A stretch of DNA of 64,000 nucleotides from Albidovulum litorale (GCF_025751495.1 NZ_JAOWKZ010000001.1:999920-1063919), one strand, 5' to 3'. Shown: positions 16,434-26,124, counted from the first letter of the stretch. Numbers and translations are program-made. Notes: generated by a model from the letters alone, not told the origin.

Positions 16434-16637
16434 ATGAGCCAGGCAAAACGCCGCGACGATATTGATCTGTTCGTGGATGACCTGCTGGCAAGGCCCGAAC
16501 GAGCAGAAGAGCTGAAGCGCATGCTGCGCGACCGGCTCGGCGCCCCGATTCCGCCGTTCGGACGCCGACCACACCTCAAGGTTGTATCCGAAACAGCCAA
16601 CGATCCCGATAGCCTGTGGGACAATGTTCCGGTCTGA
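16434..16637 (+). CDS. 67-aa hypothetical protein
   Basis: The small product is soluble: an N-terminal helical, charged half (DDIDLFVDDLLARPERAEELKRMLRDRLG) then a proline-rich turn (APIPPFGRRP) and a short tail. The ribosome-binding site GGGAGG (16423-16428) is strong and well spaced, which supports a real gene. It does not resemble a family I know. It stands alone; the following 240 nt before the membrane-protein gene stop (16877) hold nothing I recognise. Confidence 0.6.
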   Translation: MSQAKRRDDIDLFVDDLLARPERAEELKRMLRDRLGAPIPPFGRRPHLKVVSETANDPDSLWDNVPV

Positions 16638-16876
16638 CAGCCGGAAACATCGGGAAGATGCCCTTCGCCAATGTGAGGGACAGGGCTCGGTCGCCAACCG
16701 GCATCAATTCCCGTGCGCTCACGCTTCTCAGCCATGTGCGGCTGATCCGCACCTAGGGCGCAATCGGGTGAAGTCAGAACTGGATGCGCGCCGGGATCGG
16801 GGCCTTGCTTGGCACCAAGATCGCTGCAGCCGTTCGGATCAACTTGCCAGGAGCGCGCGGGCCCCGTCCGGTCTGA

Positions 16877-18961
16877 TCAGCGGCGTCCTTCGCGCAGCCA
16901 TGCGCCCACGGTCAACGCTGCGGCGATCAGAAGAAACGCCCAGGCGGGCAACAGCGGTGCGATGTGGATATCGAGTGTCTGATACGCCTCGCGCGGCGTT
17001 ATTCCGATCCAACCGCGCCCGATCGCAGGCCGCCCTTCTCTGACCCGCCGAACATCGGGCGCGCCGTCTTCCAAAGCGAGGAACCCGCCATTCGTCGGCG
17101 TGACAACTGGCGCGAGCTTTTCTCCGCTCGCGATGGTTTCCTCGAACTCCTTCGGCGCGGCTGGACCAAGGGCCATTACCCGGTCCAACTCGCCATCCGT
17201 CATCCGGTAAAGCCCGATCTCGGTCGCCTGAAACTCTGCCCGGTAGCGGCCCGGCGCGGCCTCTGTAAGCTGCAAGACCGTTTCCGTGCCGTCAGGTGCC
17301 GTCACCGTCACCTCACGCGCGCCTTCGGTCAGCGTCCGGCGGGTGATGGTCAGGCTCTGGCCCTCTGCCTCAGCGGTCAGCGCCTCCTCCTCCAGATCGG
17401 GTTCCTTCATCATCCAATGGGCAAGACGGCGCAGCAGTTCCAGTTGCGGCCCGCCGCCCTCGAAACCCCGGTTCCAGAGCCAGGCATGGTCGGACGCCAG
17501 AAGCGCGATCCGTCCCTCGCCAACTCGATTCAGAACCAGAAGCGGTTTGGCCCGAGGCCCCTCCATCACCACCTGACCGACCGGGTCCGCCAGATCGACG
17601 AGACGCATCCAACGTCCCCATTCGGGTGCCCCGACGCTGCCCGCAACGCCACCTTCGGGCGTGTAGGTCTCGAGCCCCTCGGTCACCGGATGGCGCTGGC
17701 CCAGATCCGACACACGGGGACGATAGCCCTCGTCGATCACGATCGCGGTGGGACGCGCGGGCAGGATGTCGCCCAGCCCGGAATGATAGAGGCTTTCGAC
17801 CGACGCAAAGTCAGGTCCGGCCGAGACCAGAACCGCCCCGCCCTTTTCGACATAGTCGCGAATATTGTCGAGATACGAGGCCGGCAGAATGCCCCTCAGC
17901 CGATAACGGTCGAAGATGATCAGATCGAACTCTTCGATCTTTTCGATAAAGAGCTCCCGCGTCGGAAACGCGATCAGCGAAAGCTCCGACACCGGCACCC
18001 CGTCCTGCTTTTCCGGTGGGCGCAGGATGGTGAAATGCACAAGGTCCACCGCGCTGTCGGATTTCAATAGGTTGCGCCAGGTCCGTTCGCCCGCATATGG
18101 CTCACCCGATACAAGCAGCACACGCAACCGGTCGCGCACCCCGTTGATCTGAATGACCGCCATATTGTTGCGGTCGGTCAACTCACCTTCTTCCACGGCA
18201 AGCCTGATCTGCACCACGTTCTGGCCGCCGTGGTCGAGCGTCAGGGGCAGGTCCAGATCCTCGCCCACAGGCACGGTGAAGTCCTGGGCCGCGCCGCCGT
18301 CGATGGCCACCGACAAAACCACGGGACGCCCGGCGAGCTGACCCGGCATGTTTCCCTGCTCCTCGACCCGGAGCGTCAGGTTTATCGGCTCGCCGATGAT
18401 GCCGAAAACCGGCGCGGTCTTGACCATCAGCCGCCTGTCCCAATCCGCCGCATGACCGGTCAGAAGGACATTCAGCGGCGAAGGCATGTCGGCACCGATC
18501 TCAAGATCATGAACCTGCCCGTCCGTCACAAGGATCGCGCCCGCGACCCGTGCACGCGGCTCTTCCGCAAGCGCCTGCGACAGCGCGGCGAGGGCCAGCG
18601 TGCCGGTATCCCCTGCCCCGTCTCCAATGACAATCTTTCGCAGTTCGGTATCAGGAAGCGCCGCCACCTCGGCCTCGACCCGGGCGACGGCGGCAGCGGT
18701 CTGCTCGGCGCGGTCCGATATCTTCTGGCTCGCACTCTCATCGACGACGAGGATGACGATATCGGACAGGGGTCGGCGGTTCTCAGTCTGCAGCGAAGGC
18801 TGCGCGATGCCGCCCAGCAGCACGGCGGCTGCGAGCATCCGTAACCAGCCACCCGACAGCCCGCGCCAGAGCGCAAAGCCGGTCATAAGCGCGGCCAGAA
18901 CGGCTGTCGCCCAGATCACCGGCCATGGCAGAAGCGGATCAAAAATCACCTGACCGTTCAT
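16877..18961 (-). CDS. Membrane protein of the MoxR/DUF58 operon (glutamine-amidotransferase-like, BatA/B-related)
   Basis: The product is 694 aa. Two N-terminal membrane segments (about 10-28 and 38-55) precede a VWA-like domain beginning LSDIVILVVDESASQ, an Ig-like middle (FGIIGEPINLTLRVEEQG), and a class I amidotransferase-like fold without obvious catalytic Cys (FDLIIFDRYRLRGILPASYLDNIRDYVEKGG). A C-terminal membrane segment (PAWAFLLIAAALTVGAWL) ends the protein. It is last in the operon and overlaps the DUF4159 gene by 4 nt (ATGA). Related operons are linked to envelope stress or metallo-enzyme maturation, but the function here is not established. Confidence 0.85.
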   Translation of the reverse strand: MNGQVIFDPLLPWPVIWATAVLAALMTGFALWRGLSGGWLRMLAAAVLLGGIAQPSLQTENRRPLSDIVILVVDESASQKISDRAEQTAAAVARVEAEVAALPDTELRKIVIGDGAGDTGTLALAALSQALAEEPRARVAGAILVTDGQVHDLEIGADMPSPLNVLLTGHAADWDRRLMVKTAPVFGIIGEPINLTLRVEEQGNMPGQLAGRPVVLSVAIDGGAAQDFTVPVGEDLDLPLTLDHGGQNVVQIRLAVEEGELTDRNNMAVIQINGVRDRLRVLLVSGEPYAGERTWRNLLKSDSAVDLVHFTILRPPEKQDGVPVSELSLIAFPTRELFIEKIEEFDLIIFDRYRLRGILPASYLDNIRDYVEKGGAVLVSAGPDFASVESLYHSGLGDILPARPTAIVIDEGYRPRVSDLGQRHPVTEGLETYTPEGGVAGSVGAPEWGRWMRLVDLADPVGQVVMEGPRAKPLLVLNRVGEGRIALLASDHAWLWNRGFEGGGPQLELLRRLAHWMMKEPDLEEEALTAEAEGQSLTITRRTLTEGAREVTVTAPDGTETVLQLTEAAPGRYRAEFQATEIGLYRMTDGELDRVMALGPAAPKEFEETIASGEKLAPVVTPTNGGFLALEDGAPDVRRVREGRPAIGRGWIGITPREAYQTLDIHIAPLLPAWAFLLIAAALTVGAWLREGRR

Positions 18962-21723
18962 TGCCCCAGCCTTTCCAGAAGCGCTGGCACATGGACCTGG
19001 TCGGATTTGTAGTTGCCGGTCAGTACATGCATGATCAGGTTGACGCCGAAGCGATAGGCGATCTCGCGCTGGCGCTCGCCGCCAAGCCCGCTGCCGACCG
19101 GCAGAAGCGGCCGCGCATACTCGTCAACCGCCCATGCCCCGGCCCAGTCATTGCCGCCGATCACCACTGGCGTAACCCCGTCATTGAGGTTGCGGAACGG
19201 CATACCCTCGGCGCGTTCAGCATCAGGCGGCGCGGCCTCGACCCAGAGGGAACGCCCTGCATAGCGGCCGGGGAAGTCCTGCAACAGATAAAATGCCCGG
19301 GTCAGCACATGGTCGGAGGGGATCGGCTCCAGCGGCGGAATGTCGAGGGGCACGGCAAGGGCCTGCAGACGACGGCCCTCAGGTGAGGCAACACCGTAGC
19401 CCGCAACATCGGCGTCGCGGGTATCGAAAAGGATCATGCCGCCCGATCGGAGGTACCGGTTGAGCTTGCGATAGGCTTCGGGAGACGGCGCAGGTTGCGT
19501 TGTCGTCACCGGCCAGTAGAGAAAGGTAAAGACCGACAGGTCGTCGGTCTCCAGATCGACGGACATCGGCAGGATCGGCTCGACCGAGGTTCGGGCAAAG
19601 AGCACCTCCGAGAGACCGAGGAGCCCCGCCTGCGCGACCTCGTCCACGCGGGCATCGCCGGTGGTGACATGAGCCAGAACCACGCTGCCTGTCGCTTCGA
19701 TCAGCCGCGTGTCCGCATTTGACTGCGCCCGGGCACCCTCTGGCAAGGGCACCAGAATTGCGGCAACCAAAACCGCCGCAATGCCCGGTAGCGCCCGCCT
19801 GAGCCGCCCTGAAAGCGCCAGCGACGCCACGAGGTCGATCATCAACATCGTCAGAGCCACCGCAAGGAACCAGCCCTTCAGAAGTGTCTCGCGCGGGACG
19901 CTCAACCCCTCGACAACCGTACCCGAAGGCCAGTCGACTGCGGCCAGTTTCCGGTCCGGCGCGATGACGTTCACGGCCATCAGACGGTCGCCCGAAGCAT
20001 AAAGCCCGGGCGGCAGGTCGGGGCCGAGCACCGGCTCTGCCAGCCGCTCGCCGGGAATGCCGGGCAGGTCGCTTGCCTCCTGCAGGCTGCCGAACGCGTC
20101 GAGCACCCGCTCGGCAACCCAGGTCGTCCCTTCCAGATCGGCTTCGACGGGCCGTACCGGGCGGCTTGAAACCGCAAGCCGCTCAAGCATCTGCACGAAA
20201 AGACCCGAAAGCGGCAGGTTCGACCATTCGGCGTTTGCGGTGACGTGGAACAGCACGACCTGCCCCTCACCGATCGACCGCCGGGTCACGAGCGGCGTAC
20301 CATCGGACAGTTCGGCAATCGTTGCCTCGGCCAGATCGGGACCGGGCTGTGCCAGAACCTGCGCCGTGACCGCGACATCGGTTGGCAGGGCGAGCCCGTG
20401 GAAGGGCGAGCCTTCGGCGAAAGGCTGAAGCGTCTTGGGTTCCCCCCAGCTCATCGCGCCGCCAACTGAACGTCCACCCGCCCGCAACCGAACCGGCAAC
20501 AGGGGATCGGGCGCATCGCGCCCCACATCCGAGGCCGCAAGCCGTGGCCCGGCAAACCGCACCAAGAGCCCGCCAGCCTCGACCCAATCAACCAGCGCCT
20601 CCTCCTCCGTCACCTTGGCGATATCGGCGAGGATCACCACATCGGGATTGGACAATAGAACGTCGCCCACGGTGCCTTCGATCACCTCGGCTGTCGGCAC
20701 CAGAGCCTGACGCAGGTAGTGATCGGGCGCCAGCAGTTGCAAGCCCTCGCGGTCCACCGTGCCTGCGACCAGCGCCACTTTCCGACGCTTCAGCGCGTCA
20801 TCGGCCAGGGCCACCGCCCCCGCCGTTGCCTCGCCCGCGATCTCGAACCGGGTAATGCGATTGCGCAACTCGGGCGGAAGGTCGAATGCAGCCGTAACGC
20901 TGGTTTCACCAGACGCGAACTCGGCCGACGAGCGCGCCAGCTCCCGCTCGATCCCTGCCGGATCGAGCCCGCGCGCCACAACCTCGGTGGGTCCCGCCGC
21001 CACGTCCCGCGCCCTCAAAACACTCACACCAACCTGACCGCCCTCGTATGTCGCGGCGCCGAGCGCACGCACATCGCGCAAGCTCTCGACCGCCTTCACC
21101 TGGCCCCGCGCCGCCAGCACTTCGGTCAGTTCAACTCTGCCGTCCCGCGCGATCCCGTCTGACAGCCAGAGCGTGTCAAAACCTTCCTCGGGCAGTGCCG
21201 AAGTCAGCGCTTTCATATCCTCGACACCCGGCTCCCAGGCACGGGGCTGCAATCCCGGCAACCCGCGCGCCACGGTATCGGCAGCCGCAAAGACCAGCTC
21301 TCCCGGCGGGATATCGGTGAGCGCGACAAGCGCCACCGGCCGCCCCGCACGCCCCGCTTCGGAGAGGGCGGCAGCGATGCGCTGGGTCCGGCGCGGCCAG
21401 TCGCGGGCATCGGCCCAGCTTCCGTCAACGAGGATCAGAAGCGGCCCGTCGCCTGCTTCCGTTTGTTCGGGGTTCAGGACCGGTCCGGCAAACCCGGCAA
21501 TGATCGCGGCCACGGCGAGCATCCGGATCAGCAGCAACCACCAGGGCGTCCGCTCCGTCTGTTGTTCGTCGTCCTTCAGCCCCAGCAGAAGCGCCACGCC
21601 CGGAAACCGCCGACGGATCGGCGCGGGCGGAATGGCGCGCAAGAGCAGCCACAGCACCGGCAGCGCCACGAGCCCCCAGAGCAGCCATGGTACGGTAAAG
21701 CCGATGGGGCCGAGGACGAACAT
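18958..21723 (-). CDS. DUF4159 membrane protein with BatA-like N-terminus
   Basis: The product is 921 aa. The N-terminus is the aerotolerance-regulator BatA type: two membrane segments (about 10-30 and 66-85). A VWA-like domain follows whose MIDAS is degenerate (VDGSWADA instead of DxSxS). Two further membrane segments flank residues 620-680, and a C-terminal DUF4159 domain spans about 700-921 (FLYWPVTTTQPAPSPEAYRKL; SGGMILFDTRD). The ATG at 21723 overlaps the DUF58 stop (TGATG). It acts with the MoxR ATPase at the inner membrane by family precedent. Confidence 0.88.
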   Translation of the reverse strand: MFVLGPIGFTVPWLLWGLVALPVLWLLLRAIPPAPIRRRFPGVALLLGLKDDEQQTERTPWWLLLIRMLAVAAIIAGFAGPVLNPEQTEAGDGPLLILVDGSWADARDWPRRTQRIAAALSEAGRAGRPVALVALTDIPPGELVFAAADTVARGLPGLQPRAWEPGVEDMKALTSALPEEGFDTLWLSDGIARDGRVELTEVLAARGQVKAVESLRDVRALGAATYEGGQVGVSVLRARDVAAGPTEVVARGLDPAGIERELARSSAEFASGETSVTAAFDLPPELRNRITRFEIAGEATAGAVALADDALKRRKVALVAGTVDREGLQLLAPDHYLRQALVPTAEVIEGTVGDVLLSNPDVVILADIAKVTEEEALVDWVEAGGLLVRFAGPRLAASDVGRDAPDPLLPVRLRAGGRSVGGAMSWGEPKTLQPFAEGSPFHGLALPTDVAVTAQVLAQPGPDLAEATIAELSDGTPLVTRRSIGEGQVVLFHVTANAEWSNLPLSGLFVQMLERLAVSSRPVRPVEADLEGTTWVAERVLDAFGSLQEASDLPGIPGERLAEPVLGPDLPPGLYASGDRLMAVNVIAPDRKLAAVDWPSGTVVEGLSVPRETLLKGWFLAVALTMLMIDLVASLALSGRLRRALPGIAAVLVAAILVPLPEGARAQSNADTRLIEATGSVVLAHVTTGDARVDEVAQAGLLGLSEVLFARTSVEPILPMSVDLETDDLSVFTFLYWPVTTTQPAPSPEAYRKLNRYLRSGGMILFDTRDADVAGYGVASPEGRRLQALAVPLDIPPLEPIPSDHVLTRAFYLLQDFPGRYAGRSLWVEAAPPDAERAEGMPFRNLNDGVTPVVIGGNDWAGAWAVDEYARPLLPVGSGLGGERQREIAYRFGVNLIMHVLTGNYKSDQVHVPALLERLGQ

Positions 21724-22601
21724 CAGTGGTCCTTCCTCATCGCGGCATAAAGCCAAAGCAGCGCCGATTGTGCTGACGCGCCCGTATGATGCGTGGTGAA
21801 CAGCCACCCTGCCCGCCGGGCAAGCGCAGCCAGCCGTTCCTTGCGTTCGGCCAGCCGTTGCCGATAGCGGTCGCGCAGGTCGCCCGCCTTCAAAGTTTCA
21901 TGCAGCATGGTCCCGGCCATGCTTTCAAAGATCGTGCGCCCGTCATAAGGAAAAGCCTCTTCCACAGGGTCCAAGATTTGCATCAGGACCCCGGTCACAC
22001 CCTTGTCAGCCGCAAGGCCCAGCGCCTTTTCAACCCCCTCGGGCGCACCCATGAAATCCGAAATGAAGACCGCGCGCGACCCCGGAAGAATGGCGCGTGC
22101 CTCGGGTGCGCCGAAATCCGCCTCGCCCGCCGGGCGGGTGAAGGCATGAGCCAGACGCAGAAGCTGCACCTCGCCCGAACGCGGCGGCGCAATAGGATCG
22201 GTCAGCCCGACCCTTTCGCCCGCCCGGATCAGAAGAACGCCAAGCGCGAGCGCCAGAAGGCGGGCGCGATCGGCCTTGGATTGTCGTTTCTGGTCGCCGG
22301 TAAATTCCATCGACTGTGCATCGTCGACCCAAAGATGCACCGACTGCGCCGCCTGCCATTCCCGTTCACGCACGAATTGCGCATCGGCCTTGCCCGACCG
22401 GCGCCAGTCGATGAACCGCGCTTCATCGCCCGCATGGGCGGGGCGGTACTGCCAGAACTCCGACCCCATGCCAGAGAGGCGGCGGCCATGTTCGCCAAGC
22501 TGCACGGTCGAGGCCAGATGGCGGGCATCGGCCATGAGGGGCGGCAGGGCAGACGCCAAACCTTCCGCATTGCGTCTCAGACCCGCCGGGCGGGCCGACA
22601 T
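21723..22601 (-). CDS. DUF58 domain protein
   Basis: About 292 aa. It has the DUF58 signature (RRLSGMGSEFWQYRPAHAGDEARFIDWRRSGKAD region, about residues 40-75), followed by a VWA-like fold (VHLWVDDAQSMEF). Such proteins are the constant partner of MoxR ATPases. An in-frame TTG at 22619 overlaps the moxR stop and could be the true start, adding six residues; neither start has a strong ribosome-binding site. It is the second gene of the operon. Confidence 0.88.
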   Translation of the reverse strand: MSARPAGLRRNAEGLASALPPLMADARHLASTVQLGEHGRRLSGMGSEFWQYRPAHAGDEARFIDWRRSGKADAQFVREREWQAAQSVHLWVDDAQSMEFTGDQKRQSKADRARLLALALGVLLIRAGERVGLTDPIAPPRSGEVQLLRLAHAFTRPAGEADFGAPEARAILPGSRAVFISDFMGAPEGVEKALGLAADKGVTGVLMQILDPVEEAFPYDGRTIFESMAGTMLHETLKAGDLRDRYRQRLAERKERLAALARRAGWLFTTHHTGASAQSALLWLYAAMRKDH

Positions 22602-22615
22602 ATGTCCGGTGGTGG

Positions 22616-23620
22616 TCAAGCCGCTTCGGCCCGGGTGATGTCACGCGCCACCCCGTCGATGATATCGGCCAGTTCCTCGCCCCGCGCGCGGGCAGCGAAG
22701 GAAAGCGCCATGCGGTGGCTGAGCACCGGTCGGGCGAGGGCTAGAACGTCCTCGGCCGAGGGCGCAAGACGGCCGTTCAGAAGCGCCCGCGCCCGGACCG
22801 TCAGCATCAGGGCCTGCGCCGCGCGGGGCCCCGGCCCCCAGCTGACACTGTCGTTGATCGCCTGACCGGCCTCCGCCTCGCCCGGACGGCAGGCGCGGAC
22901 CAGATCGAGGATCAGTTCGACGATCTTGTCGCCCACCGGCATGCGCCGCACGGTGGTCTGGGCCGCAATCAGTTCTTCAGCCGTGAAGATGCGCGGGCTT
23001 TCCTGTTTCGCGACGCCGGTCGTCGCCAGAAGGATATCGCGTTCGGTGTTACGATCCGGGTATTCCACGTCGATCTGGACCAGGAACCGGTCAAGCTGCG
23101 CCTCCGGCAGCGGATAGGTGCCTTCCTGTTCGATCGGGTTCTGGGTGGCAAGCACATGGAACGGCGCGGGCAGCTTGCGGTGCTGACCGGCGATCGTCAC
23201 CTCGCGTTCCTGCATCGCCTGCAACAAAGCCGACTGGGTACGGGGGCTGGCGCGGTTGATCTCGTCCGCCATCAAAAGCTGACAGAAGACCGGCCCTTCG
23301 ATGAACCGGAAGCTGCGTGAGCCGTCCTTTGCCGTCTCCAGCACCTCGGAGCCAAGGATATCGGCGGGCATCAGGTCCGGCGTGAACTGCACGCGGCCCG
23401 ACGTGAGGCCCATGACCGTGCCCAGCGTATCGACCAGCATCGTCTTGCCCATGCCCGGCAGGCCGACCAGCAAACCATGCCCGCCACACAGAAGTGCCGC
23501 CAGCGACAGTTCCACCACCCGTTCCTGCCCGATAAAACGGCGACCGACCGCCTGCCGCGCCTCGGCGATCTTTTCGCCCAGGGCTTCGATCTCGGTCAGA
23601 AGTTCATTGGCCTCGGCCAT
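22616..23620 (-). CDS. MoxR-family AAA+ ATPase
   Basis: The product is 334 aa. Walker A is G53-LPGMGK59-T60, Walker B LLMADEINRASPRTQ, and the MoxR sensor region reads LATQNPIEQEGTYPLPEAQLDRF. MoxR ATPases are chaperone-like remodelers that insert cofactors into, or activate, client proteins, usually with VWA-domain partners like those encoded next. The ATG at 23620 has GAAGGAG upstream. It is the first gene of the four-gene operon and divergent from the DUF1285 gene. Confidence 0.94.
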   Translation of the reverse strand: MAEANELLTEIEALGEKIAEARQAVGRRFIGQERVVELSLAALLCGGHGLLVGLPGMGKTMLVDTLGTVMGLTSGRVQFTPDLMPADILGSEVLETAKDGSRSFRFIEGPVFCQLLMADEINRASPRTQSALLQAMQEREVTIAGQHRKLPAPFHVLATQNPIEQEGTYPLPEAQLDRFLVQIDVEYPDRNTERDILLATTGVAKQESPRIFTAEELIAAQTTVRRMPVGDKIVELILDLVRACRPGEAEAGQAINDSVSWGPGPRAAQALMLTVRARALLNGRLAPSAEDVLALARPVLSHRMALSFAARARGEELADIIDGVARDITRAEAA

Positions 23621-23696
23621 GACGCGCGCTCCTTCATCTCTCACGATGAGTTAAGTATAGATGGGATCATAAAGGCAGAAATTCGACCCGGCACCA

Positions 23697-24296
23697 ATGA
23701 CGAATTCGGAAAAAGAACAATTGATCGTGAAACCTTCGGCGGAAAACCTCGCAGCCGCTGCGAAGGCCGCAGGCAAGAAGGGGCCGCCACCGGTGCATCT
23801 CTGGAACCCGCCCTTCTGCGGCGATCTGGACATGGAAATCCGACGCGACGGGACATGGTTCTACCTTGGGACACCGATCAACCGCCATGGGCTGGTAAAG
23901 CTATTCAGTTCGATCATCCGAAGGGACGGCGATGACTACTATCTTGTCACCCCGGTCGAAAAGGTCGGCATCCGCGTCGTCGATGCGCCTTTCGTGGCCG
24001 TCGATGCAAACGCCACGGGCGACGGCCGCGATCAGACGATCACCTTCGTGACCAATGTCGAGGATGAAGTCACCGCTGGCCCCGACCACCCGATCCGCGT
24101 CGTCCGCGACCCCGACACAGGCGAACCCTCGCCCTACATCCTTGTCCGACGCAACCTTGAGGCTCTGATCGACCGCAAGACCTTCTACCGGCTGATCAAC
24201 CTTGGCGCGCACGAGGAGCAGGATGGCGAAGGCTGGTTCGGCCTCTGGTCCGGTGGCGACTTCTTCCCGATAATCCCTTCGGCAGATCTGAATTGA
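23697..24296 (+). CDS. DUF1285 protein
   Basis: The product is 199 aa and soluble. The family signature is VHLWNPPFCGDLDMEIRRDGTWFYLGTPI (about residues 33-61) and the block KLFSSIIRRDGDDYYLVTPVEKVGI. Function of the family is unknown; in related genomes it is commonly found beside the MoxR operon, as here (divergent, 76 nt apart). Confidence 0.9.
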   Translation: MTNSEKEQLIVKPSAENLAAAAKAAGKKGPPPVHLWNPPFCGDLDMEIRRDGTWFYLGTPINRHGLVKLFSSIIRRDGDDYYLVTPVEKVGIRVVDAPFVAVDANATGDGRDQTITFVTNVEDEVTAGPDHPIRVVRDPDTGEPSPYILVRRNLEALIDRKTFYRLINLGAHEEQDGEGWFGLWSGGDFFPIIPSADLN

Positions 24297-24357
24297 TGCC
24301 GCCTGCCACGAAGACCTTTAATAAAACCATGAATTTCAACTCCGAAAGCGCATCCCC

Positions 24358-24386
24358 TTGACCGACCAATCCGACACCCCTATACC
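24358..24386 (+). promoter_or_regulatory. Sigma-70 promoter of rplS-rpmE
   Basis: TTGACC (24358-24363), a 17-nt spacer and TATACC (24381-24386) make a near-consensus housekeeping promoter, giving a leader of about 205 nt before rplS. Confidence 0.75.
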
Positions 24387-24392
24387 CCCCCC

Positions 24393-24598
24393 GTCCGGGG
24401 CTCATCCGAGTCGGCCGGGCTTGTTGTCTGTTGGCCCATGCCCTTTGTTTTCTTCGGCTAGGGCGGCGAGCGGCAGCAAAAACAAGGAACGATGACCTGA
24501 CCTCCGGCGGGCGCCAAGGCGGACCCGATGAAGACACGGAGCTCTGAGGCGCGAACACCATCGCGGAACCACCGCGAGCACATGGAAAGGATCACGCG
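24393..24598 (+). other. Long untranslated leader of rplS-rpmE
   Basis: No gene is evident between the promoter and rplS. The leader contains short hairpins, the clearest being CGCGG-AACCA-CCGCG at 24562-24576 just before the ribosome-binding site GGAAAGG (24584-24590). Ribosomal-protein leaders are often autoregulatory; no known motif was recognised by eye. Confidence 0.4.
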
Positions 24599-24973
24599 AT
24601 GAACCTGATCGCGCAACTCGAAGCCGAGCAGATCGCCGCGCTCGGCAAGTCCATCCCGGACTTCAAGGCGGGCGACACGGTCCGTGTCGGCTACAAGGTG
24701 ACGGAAGGCACGCGTTCGCGCGTGCAGATGTACGAAGGCGTCTGCATCGCCCGCAAGGGTGGCGCCGGCATCGCCGCTTCGTTCACCGTCCGCAAGATTT
24801 CCTTCGGCGAGGGCGTCGAGCGCGTCTTCCCGCTCTATTCGACCAACATCGACTCGATCGAGGTCGTGCGCCGCGGCCGTGTCCGCCGCGCCAAGCTCTA
24901 CTACCTGCGCGACCGTCGCGGCAAATCTGCCCGGATCGCCGAAGTCACCAACTACAAAGAAAAAGCCGTGTAA
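24599..24973 (+). CDS. rplS: 50S ribosomal protein L19
   Basis: The product is 124 aa. The family blocks are all present: [65 protein letters not shown], and [20 protein letters not shown]. It sits at the 30S-50S interface. It is not linked to rpsP-rimM-trmD here but is co-transcribed with rpmE, which begins 12 nt later. Confidence 0.98.
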   Translation: MNLIAQLEAEQIAALGKSIPDFKAGDTVRVGYKVTEGTRSRVQMYEGVCIARKGGAGIAASFTVRKISFGEGVERVFPLYSTNIDSIEVVRRGRVRRAKLYYLRDRRGKSARIAEVTNYKEKAV

Positions 24974-24984
24974 GGAGCCGGGCC

Positions 24985-25206
24985 ATGAAAAAAGACATCC
25001 ATCCCGACTACCACATGATCGAGGTCAAGCTGACCGACGGCACCACGTTCCAGGTCCGCTCGACCTGGGGCAAGGAAGGCGACTCGATGTCGCTCGACAT
25101 CGATCCCTCCGCGCATCCGGCCTGGACCGGCGGTTCGGCCAAGCTGATGGATACCGGCGGTCGCGTGTCGAAGTTCAAGAACAAGTACGCGGGCCTCGGA
25201 TTCTGA
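24985..25206 (+). CDS. rpmE: 50S ribosomal protein L31 (zinc-free form)
   Basis: The product is 73 aa: [39 protein letters not shown], and [15 protein letters not shown]. The CxxC zinc ribbon of the C+ form is absent, so this is a cysteine-less L31. It is the second gene of the rplS-rpmE unit, followed by a terminator. Confidence 0.97.
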   Translation: MKKDIHPDYHMIEVKLTDGTTFQVRSTWGKEGDSMSLDIDPSAHPAWTGGSAKLMDTGGRVSKFKNKYAGLGF

Positions 25207-25249
25207 GCCCCTTGCGCTTCCCAAGAGTGGGGGCGCAACATATAGTAGA

Positions 25250-25276
25250 GGCGCGCTGGGGACGGCGCGCCTTTTT
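25250..25276 (+). terminator. Intrinsic terminator of rplS-rpmE
   Basis: GGCGCGC (25250-25256) and GCGCGCC (25265-25271) pair around a short loop and are followed by TTTTT. Confidence 0.85.
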
Positions 25277-25314
25277 GATTCCGGGAACACGGAACGAGAT
25301 ACAGGGACAGACAC

Positions 25315-26124
25315 GTGGCGCATATCATCGTCGTGGGCAACGAAAAGGGCGGGTCGGGGAAATCGACGACCTGCATGCATGTGGCGACGGCCTTGGCGCG
25401 GATGGGACACAAGGTTGGTGCGCTCGACCTCGACCTGCGGCAGCGCAGCTTCGGTCGTTACGTCGAAAACCGCCGCGCCTTCGCCCGGAAAGAGGGCCTA
25501 GACCTGCCGACCCCGGACTACCGCGACCTGCCCGAGGTGGATCAGTCGACGCTCGCCGCCGGTGAGAACGTCTATGACCGCCGCCTCTCTGCCGCCGTCG
25601 CCGGGCTGGAAAAGGATGCCGAGTTTATCATCATCGACTGCCCCGGCTCGCACACCCGCCTGAGCCAGGTGGCGCATTCTCTGGCCGATACGCTGATCAC
25701 GCCGCTGAATGACAGCTTCATTGATTTCGACCTTCTGGCCCGTGTCGATCCCGATACCAGCCGGGTCATCGGCCCGTCGATCTATTCTGAAATGGTGTGG
25801 CATGCCCGGCAGTTGCGTGCCCGCGCCGGGCTGAAGCCCATCGACTGGATCGTGCTGAGAAACCGTCTTGGCGCGCAGCAGATGCACAACAAGCGCAAGG
25901 TCGGCGGCGCGCTTGAACAATTGTCAAAGCGGATCGGCTTCCGCGTGGCGCCCGGCTTTTCCGAGCGCGTTATCTTCCGCGAGTTGTTCCCGCGGGGTCT
26001 CACGCTTCTCGATCTGAAGGATGTGGGGGTGGAGAAGCTCAACATCTCCAACGTGGCGGCGCGGCAGGAAGTGCGCGATCTGGTGCGTGAACTGAACCTG
26101 CCGGGTGTAACGGTCAATTTCTGA
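25315..26124 (+). CDS. mipZ: MipZ-like ParA-family ATPase (division-site positioning)
   Basis: The product is 269 aa. The deviant Walker A is K11-GGSGK16-ST, and switch regions read DLDLRQRSFGRYVENR and IIDCPGSHTRLS. The phrase TPLNDSFIDFDLLARVDPDT is characteristic of MipZ rather than chromosome ParA. MipZ forms a gradient from the cell poles and blocks FtsZ polymerisation. The start is GTG at 25315, preceded by CAGGGACAG. Its place after rplS-rpmE is typical of Rhodobacterales. Confidence 0.9.
   Translation: MAHIIVVGNEKGGSGKSTTCMHVATALARMGHKVGALDLDLRQRSFGRYVENRRAFARKEGLDLPTPDYRDLPEVDQSTLAAGENVYDRRLSAAVAGLEKDAEFIIIDCPGSHTRLSQVAHSLADTLITPLNDSFIDFDLLARVDPDTSRVIGPSIYSEMVWHARQLRARAGLKPIDWIVLRNRLGAQQMHNKRKVGGALEQLSKRIGFRVAPGFSERVIFRELFPRGLTLLDLKDVGVEKLNISNVAARQEVRDLVRELNLPGVTVNF

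Noticed and set aside
24196-24561. A 121-codon minus-strand frame across the rplS leader
   Set aside because: No ribosome-binding site, low-complexity Arg/Ser composition, and it opposes a strong promoter and the DUF1285 gene.
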